NCBI GenBank assembly: GCA_050011315.1
Contig: JBEKJI010000014.1
Coordinates: 1 to 51,775 of the forward strand
Length of the DNA: 51,775 nt
Source: Fen-549 sp050011315
GTDB taxonomy: Bacteria > Actinomycetota > Thermoleophilia > Gaiellales > Gaiellaceae
Reading direction: 5' to 3'
The notes beneath the pieces are model-generated. The model was given only the letters and a program-made list of their open reading frames with translations. It did no database searches and was not told the origin of the DNA. A program made the translations under genes and the position numbers. Every line of letters starts with the position of its first letter. The first letter of the stretch is position 1. Below are positions 38,441 through 47,502 of this stretch, in pieces.

Positions 38441-38893
38441 ATGCCCCTCTTCATCTGCCCCAACTGCAAGCAGCGCTCGGTCGACGTCGACGGCGTCGAG
38501 GGCCTTTCCGGCGAGCCGGTCGCCTGCCGCAGCTGCGGCTTCGGCTTCCTCTTCGAGCTGATGGAGGACTACTACCCGGGCCCGAATACGGGGTTCGTCA
38601 CCTGCGACCAGGAAGGGCGCGTGCTCGCGATCGGGCGTGGCGTCTTCGAGCTGAGCGGCTTCGGGGAGGCGGACCTGCTCGGGCGCGATGTGCGCGAGGG
38701 GCTGGGGCTAAAGGCCGCCGGCGATCAGGACCCTGTGGCGCTGGCGCTCGAGTGGGGTGTGCGGCGCCTGGGCGAGCCGATGACGATGAAGGCGCGAAGC
38801 GGGCACGAGAAGTCCGTCGTCTGCGATTTCTTCCCGGCCTATGACGATGACGGCGGGCTGCTGGTGGCGCTGTCGCCGGCGAACGGTTCCTAG
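38441..38893 (+). CDS. Zinc-ribbon protein with PAS domain
   Basis: A 150-residue protein. Residues 1-35 form a zinc ribbon (CPNC at 6-9, CRSC at 29-32). Residues 50-145 look like a PAS sensor domain (GFVTCDQEGRVLAIGRGVFE, LSGFGEADLLGRDV) ending with a VVCDFFPAYDDDGGLLVAL strand. There is no kinase or DNA-binding domain, so it may relay a signal by protein contact. No ligand can be inferred. It begins at ATG 38441 and stands alone between padR and the convergent LysE gene. Confidence 0.75.
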   Translation: MPLFICPNCKQRSVDVDGVEGLSGEPVACRSCGFGFLFELMEDYYPGPNTGFVTCDQEGRVLAIGRGVFELSGFGEADLLGRDVREGLGLKAAGDQDPVALALEWGVRRLGEPMTMKARSGHEKSVVCDFFPAYDDDGGLLVALSPANGS

Positions 38894-38907
38894 CGATCCA
38901 AACAGGC

Positions 38908-39537
38908 TTAGCGCCGCTCGGCCGCGAGGCGCAGGCCGAGGGCGATCAGCACCGTCCCGGTGAGCCTTTCGAGCCGGCGCCGGACGCTGGGCCGGCGTAA
39001 GACGGCACCCGCCTTCGCCACCAGGCAGGCGTAGGAGAAGAGCCAGACGATCGCCATCAGATCGAACAGCCCGCCGAGCACCAGCGACCTGGCAAAGATG
39101 GACTGGCCCGGCGCGACGAACTGGGGAATCAGGCTCGTGTAGAAGACGGCGATCTTCGGGTTGAGCAGATCGCTGACTACGCCCTGGCGAAAGGCGGTAC
39201 GGCTGCTTCGTGGCTTTTGTGTCCGCGCCGACTCCGGCTCACGTTCACCGCGGTGGCGAGACCCCCAGAGCGCCTGAAGACCGAGGTAGAAGAGGTAGAC
39301 AGCGCCCGCTATGCGAAGCGTGTTGAAGGCCGTGGCCGAGCTGCGCACGAACGCCGCGACTCCAAGCGCCGCCGCCAGCGTCCAGATCACGCCGCCGAGG
39401 TTGACGCCGAGCGCCGTCGCGATCGCGGCTCGTTTCCCGTGCGCGAGACCGTTCTTGGCGACGAGCGCCATGTCAGCGCCGGGCGTGACCACCAGCAGCG
39501 CCGCGATGCCGAGAAACGCGAGCGTCGAGCCGTCCAT
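38908..39537 (-). CDS. LysE/RhtB-family exporter
   Basis: A 209-residue membrane protein of the LysE translocator family, which exports amino acids or related metabolites. Signature blocks are FLGIAALLVVTPGADMALVA, the basic loop KNGLAHGKRAAIATALG, LGVNLGGVIWTLAA, and a central hydrophilic loop before FRQGVVSDLLNPKIAVFY. Six membrane helices are likely. The substrate is unknown. The start is ATG 39537. It is convergent with the PAS gene, 14 bp away. Confidence 0.88.
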   Translation of the reverse strand: MDGSTLAFLGIAALLVVTPGADMALVAKNGLAHGKRAAIATALGVNLGGVIWTLAAALGVAAFVRSSATAFNTLRIAGAVYLFYLGLQALWGSRHRGEREPESARTQKPRSSRTAFRQGVVSDLLNPKIAVFYTSLIPQFVAPGQSIFARSLVLGGLFDLMAIVWLFSYACLVAKAGAVLRRPSVRRRLERLTGTVLIALGLRLAAERR

Positions 39538-39671
39538 GGGCGCTCAGTTTTCCTGGTCGTGCCGATCGGCGCAAGCGAGAGCGCGAGCTCGCCTCGGTGA
39601 AGAACCATTGATTGGGTCGCGACGGCACTTCTCACTGCGCCCGCCACCGAGCCACCCGCCCGCGGGGTCGT

Positions 39672-39730
39672 CCCAAGGTACCGTCCCGACGAGACGAAAA
39701 GCCCCCCTCGATGTGCCAACTCTGTGCCGA
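39672..39730 (+). repeat. Diverged relative of dispersed repeat R1
   Basis: Blocks in the R1 order are recognisable: CCCA, a GGTACCGTC block, GAAAAG, then TGTGCCAACTCTGTGCCGA, which resembles the GTGCCGACTTCGT block after copies c and e. The 233-bp gap between nth and the LysE gene holds nothing else that I can identify. Confidence 0.4.
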
Positions 39731-39770
39731 TTCTGCTTCTCGTCGCCAGGCCGGCGCCTGACCGAGTTCC

Positions 39771-40439
39771 CTAAACCCGGCGGGACGGGCACAGATTCGA
39801 GACGACGCAGAGCTCGCAAGCTGGGCGCCTGGCGGCGCAGACGCGGCGGCCGTGCCAGATCAGAAGGTGCGGGAACAGGCGCCAGTGCTCGCGCGGTACG
39901 ATTTTCACGAGATCTCGCTCGATTTTGACCGGATCCTGCTCGCGGGTGAGGCCGAGCCGTTGCGCCAGGCGACGGACGTGGGTGTCGACGACAATCCCCT
40001 GCGCCTCTCCCAGCTCGGCCGCGACGACGTTGGCGGTCTTGCGAGCGACTCCGGGCAGACGCACGAGCTCCTCGATCGTGCGCGGAACGCGACCGTCGTA
40101 CTCCTCCACAAGCATCCGCATCGAGCCCTGGATCGAGCGCGCCTTCTGGCGGTAGAAGCCGGTGGCGTAGATGTCGCGCTCCAGCTCCGAAGTCGGAACT
40201 GCGAGGTAGTCCTCCGGGCTGCGGTACTTGCAGAAGAGGCGCTCTACGACGCGATTGACGTTGACGTCGGTGGTCTGGGCCGAGAGCATCACGGCGATCA
40301 GGAGCTCGAAGTCGCTATCGAAGCGAAGTGCGATCTTCGCGTCCGCGTGTTCGACCGAAAGCCGTTCGATCAACGGCTCGATTCGTTTCTTGGCCGGTGT
40401 GATCCGGCGCCGAGCCTCGACCGTGTAGTCGCGCGGCAC
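39771..40439 (-). CDS. nth: Endonuclease III
   Basis: A 222-residue HhH-GPD DNA glycosylase/AP lyase that removes oxidised pyrimidines. The helix-hairpin-helix LPGVARKTANVVAAEL carries the catalytic Lys and VDTHVRRLAQRLG carries the catalytic Asp. Cysteines in CAARRPACELCVVSNLC give the C-x6-C-x2-C-x5-C [4Fe-4S] loop. GTG 40439 yields M-PRDYTVEARRRI; the longer frame only overlaps addA. It follows addA by 7 bp, so base-excision and double-strand-break repair genes are co-transcribed. Confidence 0.94.
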   Translation of the reverse strand: MPRDYTVEARRRITPAKKRIEPLIERLSVEHADAKIALRFDSDFELLIAVMLSAQTTDVNVNRVVERLFCKYRSPEDYLAVPTSELERDIYATGFYRQKARSIQGSMRMLVEEYDGRVPRTIEELVRLPGVARKTANVVAAELGEAQGIVVDTHVRRLAQRLGLTREQDPVKIERDLVKIVPREHWRLFPHLLIWHGRRVCAARRPACELCVVSNLCPSRRV

Positions 40440-40446
40440 GGGTGTC

Positions 40447-43400
40447 CTATCCCTCCGCGGGCACGGCGGCACGCCTCGGAGGGGCGCCGGGTAGATCCAT
40501 CCCGGCGCAGACGACGCCGTTCGCCGGGCAGTCCGAGCAGACGAACGCACTTGGGGTCGGCGTGAACTCGCCCCGCTCGATTCGCTCGATCGCCTCGCCC
40601 AGCTCCCGTTCGAGCTCCGCCGCGTCCGCGGCACCGTAGGTCGTACCGACGGCGGCGTCCGCGCTCTCGAGGAAGGCGTAGACGACCTCCACCTCCTCGT
40701 AGCCGGCGCGCAGGCAGGCGAGCGCGTAGACGAGACGCTGCAGCCGGTACTCGCTCTCGACTATCTCCTCGGCGCTCCTGTCGAGCAGGTTGGTCTTGTA
40801 ATCGAGCACGAAGGCCGTGCCGTCGCCGAGCGAGACGACGTCGAGGAAGCCGTTCACAAGCACCCCGCTTTGCTCGAAGACGAAGGGGAGTTCCGCCTCG
40901 AGCCGGGGCAGCTTCGCCACGCGCCCGGCCAGCTCCGAGTCGCAATAGCTCGAGACCAGACGCTCGATCCGATCCAGGTCCTCGCTCGTGGCGGTCGGGT
41001 AGCGCGAGCGCACGCTACGTGCGAGCTCGCCGCGTTCGGGCGACCTGGGAGCCGTCAGATCGATTCCCTCCAGCAGCTCGTGCACGGCGCTGCCGAGATC
41101 GACGGCGGCGAGCCCGGCGCCCTCGCCGGGTGCAGGCTGGCGCGGCAGCGGCTTCATACCGCAGACGCGCTCGGCGAAGTAGCGGTAGGAACAGCTCTCG
41201 AACTGGCGGAGCGCGCTGTAGGAAAGCCGGCGCGGCTTGTGCAGCGGCGGAACCGGAATCTGCGCGAGCGGCTCCAGTGGCTCCGGCACCGGGACCGGCT
41301 CGGGGGTAGGCGCAAGCCCCTGCTGGAAGAGCGAGAGCTGGTCGCCGGTACCTCCCTCGAAGCTCTTCTCGGCGATGGGCTCCTCGCTCGAGGGTCGGAA
41401 GCGATCGATGCGAACGAGCACTTTCGACTCGCCACAGGCGATCTCCTGAAGCTCGTCCGCATCCGGCGCGAGCACGTCCGTGCCCAGGCGCTCGAGCACC
41501 CATCCGATCGGGCTGCGGACATCGGCGCTGCGCTCCTGGTCGATCGCGCCCGAGACGATCAGGCGCTCGATCGCCCGCGTCATGGCGACGTAGTAGAGGC
41601 GCCGCCGCTCGGCCTCCTCCTGGGCGGCGTCGGTCTCGCGCACCAGCTCGTAGCCGAGCGCCGGGCGACGCCTGCCGCCGCTGGGATCGGCGACGCGGAA
41701 GCCGAAACGCCCGTCGGCCAGGCAGAGGATCTCGTCGGCGGAGGGGTACGGGCTGCCGCGACCGGCGTCGGCGACGACGACCACCTTGAACTCCAGCCCC
41801 TTGGCCGCGTGGATCGTGAGCAGACGCACCGAGTCGGAGCCCTCCTCCTCGGCGGGAGCCTCCTGGGCCGAGGCGCCGGCGGCGCCGAGATCGGTCACGA
41901 AACGAACGAAGCCCTCGATGTCGGGCCCGCGCAGCTCCTCGAACGAGCGCGCCATTCGCGCCAGCTTGCGCACGTTCGCGTAGCGTTGGCGCCCGTCCCA
42001 TTGGGCCAGCAGCGCCAGGTCGTAGTCGTGCTCGCTGACGATCTGCTCGCAGAGCTGTTCGAGCGAGAGCACGTCGGACGCCGCCGCCAGGCGATCGTAA
42101 CGCTGGCGGAAGGCGCGGAAGAGGCGCACGTCGTCCTCGATCAGGCCAGGCGGAAGGCCGCGCTCGAGCCCGCTGAAGAGCGGACGGCGAGGGGCGGCGC
42201 GGCGCAGCAGTACCAGCGCGTCGTTCGAGACACCGACGAAGGGCGAGGCGAGCACCGTGTAGAGCGCCTCGTCGTCGTAGCGGTTGTGGAGCAGGCGCAG
42301 ATAGGCGAGCAGGTCGAGCACCTGCTGCTGGCCGTAGTAGCCGCGCCCGGTGGCTCGGTAAGTCGGAAGCCCGAGCGAGCGCAGCTCCTGCTCGTAGAGC
42401 TCGGAGTCGGTGCCCGCCGCAAAGAGGAGGACGATCTCTCCCGGGGCCGCCTCGCCGCTTGCCACCAGCTCCTGTACGCGCGCGGCGATGTGGCGCGACT
42501 CGGCCCGGCGCCAGTCGAGGTCCGAGCCCGCATAGCTGGGCTTGTCGGTCACGAGCACCTCGACGGCAGGGCCGTTCAGCGGGGGGAACTCCGCCGCCGC
42601 GGCAAGCGGGCGATAGTCGTCGCCGAAGTCGGACGCGAAGAGGTGGTTAACGGCGTTCAGCACCTCCGGGCGCGAGCGATAGTTGAGCGTCAGATCGAGA
42701 ACGCCGCTCGTCTGCGCGCGGCGCTCGCGGAAAACGTCGACATCGGCGTGGCGGAAGCGGTAGATCGACTGGAACTCGTCGCCGACGAAGAACAGCTCCT
42801 CGACTCCACCCGCACCTGCCGAGGAGGTCGCGCCAACTTCGCCCGCGAGCAGATCGATCAGCTCGCACTGAAGCCTGTTGGTGTCCTGGAACTCGTCCAC
42901 GAGCAGCGAGCGGAAGCGCGACCGCTCGCGCTCGAGCACGTCCCGGTCGTCACGCAACAGATCGCGGGCGTAGAGCTGCAGATCCTCGAAGTCGAGCGCC
43001 GAGGCGGCGTCCTTGGCGGCCCGGTAGGTGCGCTCGAATAGTCGTAACAGCTCCTCGATCAGATCGCGGTCGGCGAGCGCCAGCAGATCCCAGGCGTACT
43101 GCTCGAGCGCGAGCCGCGCCTGCTCGTAGCCGGCCGCCTTCTTGACTCTGAGGCGGAACTCGTCGAGATCGAGCAGCTGCTCGTCGGGAGGATGCTCGTC
43201 CAGCAGGTCGAGCAGCTCGCGGGCCGTGACCTTCGTCTGCTCGGGGGCCTTGGAGTCGGCGCTGAGCGCCTCGGCCTCGACCCGCAGGGCCGCTTCGCAT
43301 TCGCCGCGCTCGGGCAGCGCATCGAGCTCGAGCCGGAGCGGGCGCCCGGCCGAGCGCAGCGTCTCGTAGGTGGAGATGATCATCCGCCGCAGGCCCGCCC

Positions 43401-43860
43401 GCCCGTAGGAGACGAGAAAGGCCGTCCGGGTCTGATCGCCGTCCGCGCAGAACTCCTCCAGAGCGGCGCCGAAGGCTTCGCGCGCGAGCACCAGCGCCTG
43501 CTCGGCATCGAGCACGCGGAAGTGCGGGTCGACTCCGGCGGCGACCGCGTTCTGACGCAGCAGCCGGCTGCAGAAGCCATGAATGGTCGAGATCCAGGCT
43601 CCGTCGAGCTCGCGGGCGAGATCGTGGCGGCCGCGCTCGTGCAGAGTCGAGCGGATACGCGAGCGCAGCTCGCCCGCGGCACGGTCGGTGTAGGTGATGA
43701 CGAGCAGGGAATCGACCGGAAGCCCGCGCTCGACCACCGCCCGGCAGAAGCGCTCGACCAGAACCGTCGTCTTGCCTGTGCCGGCGCCGGCCGAGACGAA
43801 GACGACTCCGGAGGCCTCGATCGCCCGGCGCTGCTCGGGATTGGGGCTGCGCACGTTCAT
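40447..43860 (-). CDS. addA: AddA-like helicase-nuclease, ATP-dependent
   Basis: An 1137-residue RecB/AddA-type protein for double-strand-break resection. The SF1A helicase has Walker A VSAGAGTGKTTVLVERF, Walker B LLVDEFQDTNR, GDEFQSIYRFRHAD and VRLLTIHAAKGLEFKVVVV. The C-terminal PD-(D/E)XK nuclease has HELLEG, FVLDYKTN and LVYALACLR. Cysteines in FESCSYRYF and CSDCPANGVVC would bind a [4Fe-4S] cluster, as in AdnAB/Cas4-type nucleases and unlike Bacillus AddA. ATG 43860 overlaps the addB stop (ATGA), which sets the start. addB, addA and nth form one operon. Confidence 0.9.
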   Translation of the reverse strand: MNVRSPNPEQRRAIEASGVVFVSAGAGTGKTTVLVERFCRAVVERGLPVDSLLVITYTDRAAGELRSRIRSTLHERGRHDLARELDGAWISTIHGFCSRLLRQNAVAAGVDPHFRVLDAEQALVLAREAFGAALEEFCADGDQTRTAFLVSYGRAGLRRMIISTYETLRSAGRPLRLELDALPERGECEAALRVEAEALSADSKAPEQTKVTARELLDLLDEHPPDEQLLDLDEFRLRVKKAAGYEQARLALEQYAWDLLALADRDLIEELLRLFERTYRAAKDAASALDFEDLQLYARDLLRDDRDVLERERSRFRSLLVDEFQDTNRLQCELIDLLAGEVGATSSAGAGGVEELFFVGDEFQSIYRFRHADVDVFRERRAQTSGVLDLTLNYRSRPEVLNAVNHLFASDFGDDYRPLAAAAEFPPLNGPAVEVLVTDKPSYAGSDLDWRRAESRHIAARVQELVASGEAAPGEIVLLFAAGTDSELYEQELRSLGLPTYRATGRGYYGQQQVLDLLAYLRLLHNRYDDEALYTVLASPFVGVSNDALVLLRRAAPRRPLFSGLERGLPPGLIEDDVRLFRAFRQRYDRLAAASDVLSLEQLCEQIVSEHDYDLALLAQWDGRQRYANVRKLARMARSFEELRGPDIEGFVRFVTDLGAAGASAQEAPAEEEGSDSVRLLTIHAAKGLEFKVVVVADAGRGSPYPSADEILCLADGRFGFRVADPSGGRRRPALGYELVRETDAAQEEAERRRLYYVAMTRAIERLIVSGAIDQERSADVRSPIGWVLERLGTDVLAPDADELQEIACGESKVLVRIDRFRPSSEEPIAEKSFEGGTGDQLSLFQQGLAPTPEPVPVPEPLEPLAQIPVPPLHKPRRLSYSALRQFESCSYRYFAERVCGMKPLPRQPAPGEGAGLAAVDLGSAVHELLEGIDLTAPRSPERGELARSVRSRYPTATSEDLDRIERLVSSYCDSELAGRVAKLPRLEAELPFVFEQSGVLVNGFLDVVSLGDGTAFVLDYKTNLLDRSAEEIVESEYRLQRLVYALACLRAGYEEVEVVYAFLESADAAVGTTYGAADAAELERELGEAIERIERGEFTPTPSAFVCSDCPANGVVCAGMDLPGAPPRRAAVPAEG

Positions 43861-46844
43861 CGTCTCGGCACCCGGCACAGAGGCGCCAGCTGGCACCAGC
43901 TCGGACACACGTTCTTCGAGCCCGGGCCGAGCTCGCGCCCGAGCGGATCGTGGCGTACGTCGCCGGCACGGATCCGTACGACGAAGTCGCGCGCACTCGC
44001 CGCCGCCCACTCGACCTTGCCCCAGAACGGCTCCTCCTCGAGGTAGTCGTTAGTGACGAAGCCGGGTACACCGTCTTCCTTCGCCTCCAGGCGCAACAGC
44101 CCGCGCGCCGGCCGCTCCCCCGCCAGCGCCCGGTAGATGCCGCCGAGCGGCTCGACCCCGACCAGGTCGCGCAGGACGAGCACGTAGAGCGGCAGCTGCA
44201 GCTTCAGCTCCGACTCGATCTGGGCGGCCGAGTGAGCGGTCTTGCCCGACTTGTAGTCCTGGACGAGGCCGCGGGCGGCGAACGGGTCGAGGTCGATGCG
44301 GTCGATCTTTCCCGAGAGCGAGAAGCCACCGAGATCGAGGCCGCGGCGTAGCTCTGCGGCCGAGCGCTCGGTGCCGAAAGCGATCTCGAAGCGTCTCGGC
44401 ACGAGCGGCAGCGGCGAGACGGCCTCGCTGCGAACGAAGTGCTCGAGGTCGCGCTGGAGCCCGGCTTCGAGCTCGCGGCGCTCGAGCTCGTCCAGCTCCA
44501 GCCGTACCTGACTCGTGATCGCCTCACTCAGGCACTCGCCGAGGAACTCCAGCGCCCGATCGAGCTTGTCCGGCTCGACCTTCTCGGTACCGAGCCGCTT
44601 GGGCAGTCCCGAGTAGAAGCGGTAGAGGACCTGGTGGGCGACCAAGCCGCGCAGCTTCGCGTCCACCTCACCGTCGATCTCGCGCGGCGAGACGATCCGT
44701 TCGACCAGCCACATCGCCGAGCAGCCGCCGAAAGCTTCGAGCTCGGTGACCGAGAAGGTGGTGCGCGCCCGGAACTCCTCGAGCACGGCCGGGTTTCGGA
44801 GCACAGTCGGCCGCTCGAAGGCGCCGAGCGCGCGCTCGAGCTGGCGCTCCCAGCCGTTCGCCCGGGCGAGTGCGCGGGCGCGGGGTAGCTCCGAGGAGGC
44901 GAGCGCCACCAGCGAGCGCAGCCGCTCGCGCTCGCTCGGCGCCGCGCCGACCTCTTCCCAGACCAGCTTCGAGAGCGACCTGCGCTTCGTCCAGCGCTCG
45001 ACATCGGCGGAGTCGAAGAGCTCGCGCAACTCCTCCCAGAAGGGGCTCGCCTGACGCGGGGAGCCCTCCTCGTTGGCCGACTCGCGCACGAGGTAGAGCC
45101 GCTCGTAGGCGCGCGTGCAGGCGTTGTAGAAAAGGAAGCGATCGTGCTCGAGCTCGTCGGCGGGCGGAGGTGCGGCCGCGTGCGCCTCCAGCCGTTCACG
45201 CGCTTCCTCGCCAAGGAGCTGCTGCCGCGAGGCCCGGCGCGGGAAGGTGCCCTCCTCGAGCCCAAGCAGAAAGACGACGCGGAACCGCCGCGCGCGCACC
45301 TGTAGGAGATCGCTGATCACGACCCGGCCCGGCTCACCTGCCGAGCCCAGCCGCACCGGCGAGCGCTCGAGCGCGGCCAGGAGATCCTCCCGCGAAACCG
45401 TTCGGTCGCTCAACTCCTGCCAGTCGTCCAGCTCCTCGAGCAGCGAGCGCACGCTGTCTGCGGCACGCAGGTCTAGCCGCGCTCGCTCGGCGACGGGCGG
45501 ATTCTCGAGCCCGTAGGCGCGGCGCAGCATCAGCGGCAGAAGCCCGCGCACAGCCTCGAGCGGCGAGGCGGCCTCCGCCAGCGCTTCCAGATCGCCGATC
45601 TGCTGGCCGCCTCTGAGCGAGGCCAGCTCCGACTCGATCCGGGCGCGGGTGTGCACGGCGCGGCCGCGCAGCCTCCCCTCAAGGAAATCGGCGCTCGACC
45701 GCGTCAGCTCCGAGTAAGGCGAGCGCAGGAAGGAGAAGAGATCGCGGCGCTCGCCCTCGGCCCAGACGAAGCGAAGCAGCCCGCAGAGGGCGTGGCCGAA
45801 GGGAATCTGACCGAGACGGACACGGCCCTCGAGCACATAGGGAAGCCCGAAGCCCGAGAAGGCGGTCTCGAGCGGTGCGCGCTGGCGCTCAAGCGAAGGG
45901 CAGACGACCGCTATTTCCTCCGCCTCCACTCCCTCTCTGAGCAGCGCCAGCGCCTCCTCGGCGACGAGCTCGAAGGCGGCGCGGGCTCCCGAGGCCTCGA
46001 GGAAGCGGATCGCTCCATCCGTGGGCGACGCCGTCGCGGCTCCGGGCTCGAACAGGTTGCGCTCGACGAACGCCAGTGCTGGCGCGGCGTACTCGCCGGA
46101 GCGTGGAGGCAGCTCGGTGATGCGCCCAGGAGCCCGGCGGGCGAGCTCCTCCTGGGTGCGGGCAAGCGCGGCGAAGGCTGCCCGGCCCGGCTCGTAGGGA
46201 AGTGCAACGGTCACCTCGGCGCGAGCGGCGAGCGCGTCCAGCAACCGCCACTGCGCGCCACTCAGATCCTCGAAGCCGTAGACGAAGAGCGGGCGCTCGG
46301 AGGGCCAGCCGTCCAGCTCTCCGGCCAGGCGATCGGTCACGAGCCAGCGCTCCAGCTCGCGATCGGCACGATCGAGGCGCTCGAGCTCGGCCAGATAGAG
46401 GGAGTAGAGCGACCCCAGCTCGCCCTCGACCTTGGTGGGCTCGATCAGAGCCGATTCGAGCTCGACGAAACCCTCGACCAAAGCATCGAGAAAGCCGCCG
46501 AAACGCGCCGACCGGGCGAAGGAATCGAGCTTCGCCTCGGCCAGCAGCGAGCGTACGACGAAGCGGCGCTCGCTGTCGCCGAGGCGGCACCGTCCGGGAG
46601 CCCCCGCGGCCAGCTCGCGGAAGAGATCGTCGAAGGTCCCGACCCGGCCGGAGAGGAGCGCCGGCGAGCGGCGCAGAAGGTCACGCTGGCTGCGCTCGAT
46701 GTCGCCGACATTGGGGACGACCAGGAACGGCCGCCGCTCGATCTCGTCGCGGAATCGCTCGAGCAGTTGCTCGACCTTGCCGGCATTGGCGGGTCCGACG
46801 AGAAGACTCAGCGGCACCGGCTCATCGTAGTCCGCGCCCGCCAC
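43857..46844 (-). CDS. addB: AddB-like nuclease subunit with Fe-S cluster
   Basis: A 995-residue AddB-type partner. The N-terminal helicase-like part has a P-loop LVGPANAGKVEQLLERF but lacks the other helicase motifs, as in AddB, where it reads recombination hotspots or bridges subunits. The C-terminal nuclease has GKIDRIDLDPF and LVQDYKSGKT. FGGCSAMWL and CPSWCQLAPLC supply four cysteines for a [4Fe-4S] cluster. The start is GTG 46844. The strong terminator at 46881-46916 separates it from the upstream zinc-ribbon gene, so it begins a new transcription unit. Confidence 0.86.
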   Translation of the reverse strand: MAGADYDEPVPLSLLVGPANAGKVEQLLERFRDEIERRPFLVVPNVGDIERSQRDLLRRSPALLSGRVGTFDDLFRELAAGAPGRCRLGDSERRFVVRSLLAEAKLDSFARSARFGGFLDALVEGFVELESALIEPTKVEGELGSLYSLYLAELERLDRADRELERWLVTDRLAGELDGWPSERPLFVYGFEDLSGAQWRLLDALAARAEVTVALPYEPGRAAFAALARTQEELARRAPGRITELPPRSGEYAAPALAFVERNLFEPGAATASPTDGAIRFLEASGARAAFELVAEEALALLREGVEAEEIAVVCPSLERQRAPLETAFSGFGLPYVLEGRVRLGQIPFGHALCGLLRFVWAEGERRDLFSFLRSPYSELTRSSADFLEGRLRGRAVHTRARIESELASLRGGQQIGDLEALAEAASPLEAVRGLLPLMLRRAYGLENPPVAERARLDLRAADSVRSLLEELDDWQELSDRTVSREDLLAALERSPVRLGSAGEPGRVVISDLLQVRARRFRVVFLLGLEEGTFPRRASRQQLLGEEARERLEAHAAAPPPADELEHDRFLFYNACTRAYERLYLVRESANEEGSPRQASPFWEELRELFDSADVERWTKRRSLSKLVWEEVGAAPSERERLRSLVALASSELPRARALARANGWERQLERALGAFERPTVLRNPAVLEEFRARTTFSVTELEAFGGCSAMWLVERIVSPREIDGEVDAKLRGLVAHQVLYRFYSGLPKRLGTEKVEPDKLDRALEFLGECLSEAITSQVRLELDELERRELEAGLQRDLEHFVRSEAVSPLPLVPRRFEIAFGTERSAAELRRGLDLGGFSLSGKIDRIDLDPFAARGLVQDYKSGKTAHSAAQIESELKLQLPLYVLVLRDLVGVEPLGGIYRALAGERPARGLLRLEAKEDGVPGFVTNDYLEEEPFWGKVEWAAASARDFVVRIRAGDVRHDPLGRELGPGSKNVCPSWCQLAPLCRVPRR

Positions 46845-46880
46845 GCCACGACCGGTATCCGCTCTCGAGCAGGAACGGCC

Positions 46881-46916
46881 AATAATAAAAGCGAGGGACG
46901 GTTTCCCGCCCCTCGC
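46881..46916 (-). terminator. Rho-independent terminator of the zinc-ribbon gene
   Basis: On the minus strand GCGAGGGGCGG pairs with CCGTCCCTCGC (11 bp with one G-T pair) around a GAAA loop, followed by TTTTATTATT. It is the clearest intrinsic terminator in the window and lies 23 bp after the stop codon at 46939. Confidence 0.9.
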
Positions 46917-46938
46917 CTACACCTGTGTGAGGCAGCCG

Positions 46939-47133
46939 CTACGCGGCGCTCTTCGGGCGGCGGCCGCGACGGGCGGTCGCATGTCCCGGCATATCCTGAG
47001 CGCAGACCTCGCAAAGGTCGGCCTGCTTCGCGCCACGCCGCGCATCGGCATACGTCAGACGAAGCGTCGCGCCCTTTCCTTCGTCGATCTCCTTACTGCA
47101 GTTGTCGCACACGAGCACGGTTTTCCGGGCCAC
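46939..47133 (-). CDS. Small zinc-ribbon protein with AT-hook-like tail
   Basis: A 64-residue protein. Cys9-x2-Cys12 and Cys41-x2-Cys44 form a treble-clef-like or ribbon zinc site around a beta segment (ATLRLTYADARRG). The tail ARRGRRPKSAA ends in an RGRRP AT-hook-like core, so nucleic-acid binding is likely. GTG 47133 has a perfect AGGAGG ribosome site 5 nt upstream, and TACGAT at 47167-47172 is a possible -10. With its own promoter, strong ribosome site and terminator it is a well-insulated, probably highly expressed gene. Function is unknown. Confidence 0.78.
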   Translation of the reverse strand: MARKTVLVCDNCSKEIDEGKGATLRLTYADARRGAKQADLCEVCAQDMPGHATARRGRRPKSAA

Positions 47134-47138
47134 GAAAT

Positions 47139-47144
47139 CCTCCT
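47139..47144 (-). promoter_or_regulatory. Perfect AGGAGG ribosome-binding site of the zinc-ribbon gene
   Basis: AGGAGG on the minus strand, 5 nt before GTG 47133. It stands out because many neighbouring genes look leaderless, and it decides the start of this short gene. Confidence 0.75.
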
Positions 47145-47496
47145 ACTTTTCGGGAACTACGCCTTTATCGTACATGAATACGTACTCGAAAGGGAATACT
47201 TCTTCTCAGTGATGAATGGGAGTCTGTGATAGAGCGAGTTCTGCTTTTCACATAAGGTAGCGAGACGCTGGTGAATGATCCGGATACCTATTGGCTCGGG
47301 AGAAGAAAAAGAAACCTCTGCTTTGGCACCATTCGCAACTTACCGCCGGTGGAAGCAAAGGCGCGCAAAGCGTGAGCGATGCTGCGACGCGGATCAAATC
47401 CAGAGAGAGCGGACGCAAGAAAAAATCATCCGGCTCTTTTATGACCTTCCGTGCCCTGAAAAATGACTAGCGTGCAGCCCTTTCGTCGCTGGCGGC
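47145..47496. other. A+T-richer intergenic region without evident gene
   Basis: This divergent gap is visibly richer in A+T than its surroundings. It contains the probable promoter of the zinc-ribbon gene (TACGAT, 47167-47172, minus strand) and leads to the dehydrogenase promoter at 47497. A 63-codon plus-strand frame at 47275-47466 has unbiased third positions and no ribosome site, so I do not call it. Confidence 0.5.
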
Positions 47497-47502
47497 TACG
47501 AT
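47497..47502 (+). promoter_or_regulatory. Putative -10 box (TACGAT) of the dehydrogenase gene
   Basis: TACGAT lies 7 nt before ATG 47510 with no Shine-Dalgarno sequence, again predicting a leaderless transcript. Confidence 0.5.

Noticed and set aside
40870..43041. A 723-codon open frame on the plus strand
   Set aside because: It lies antisense within addA and shows no recognisable domain; it is a shadow of the coding strand's codon bias.
47275..47466. A 63-codon plus-strand frame in the gap before the dehydrogenase gene
   Set aside because: Third codon positions are not biased to G/C as in all real genes here, no ribosome site or -10 box precedes it, and the protein has no recognisable features.
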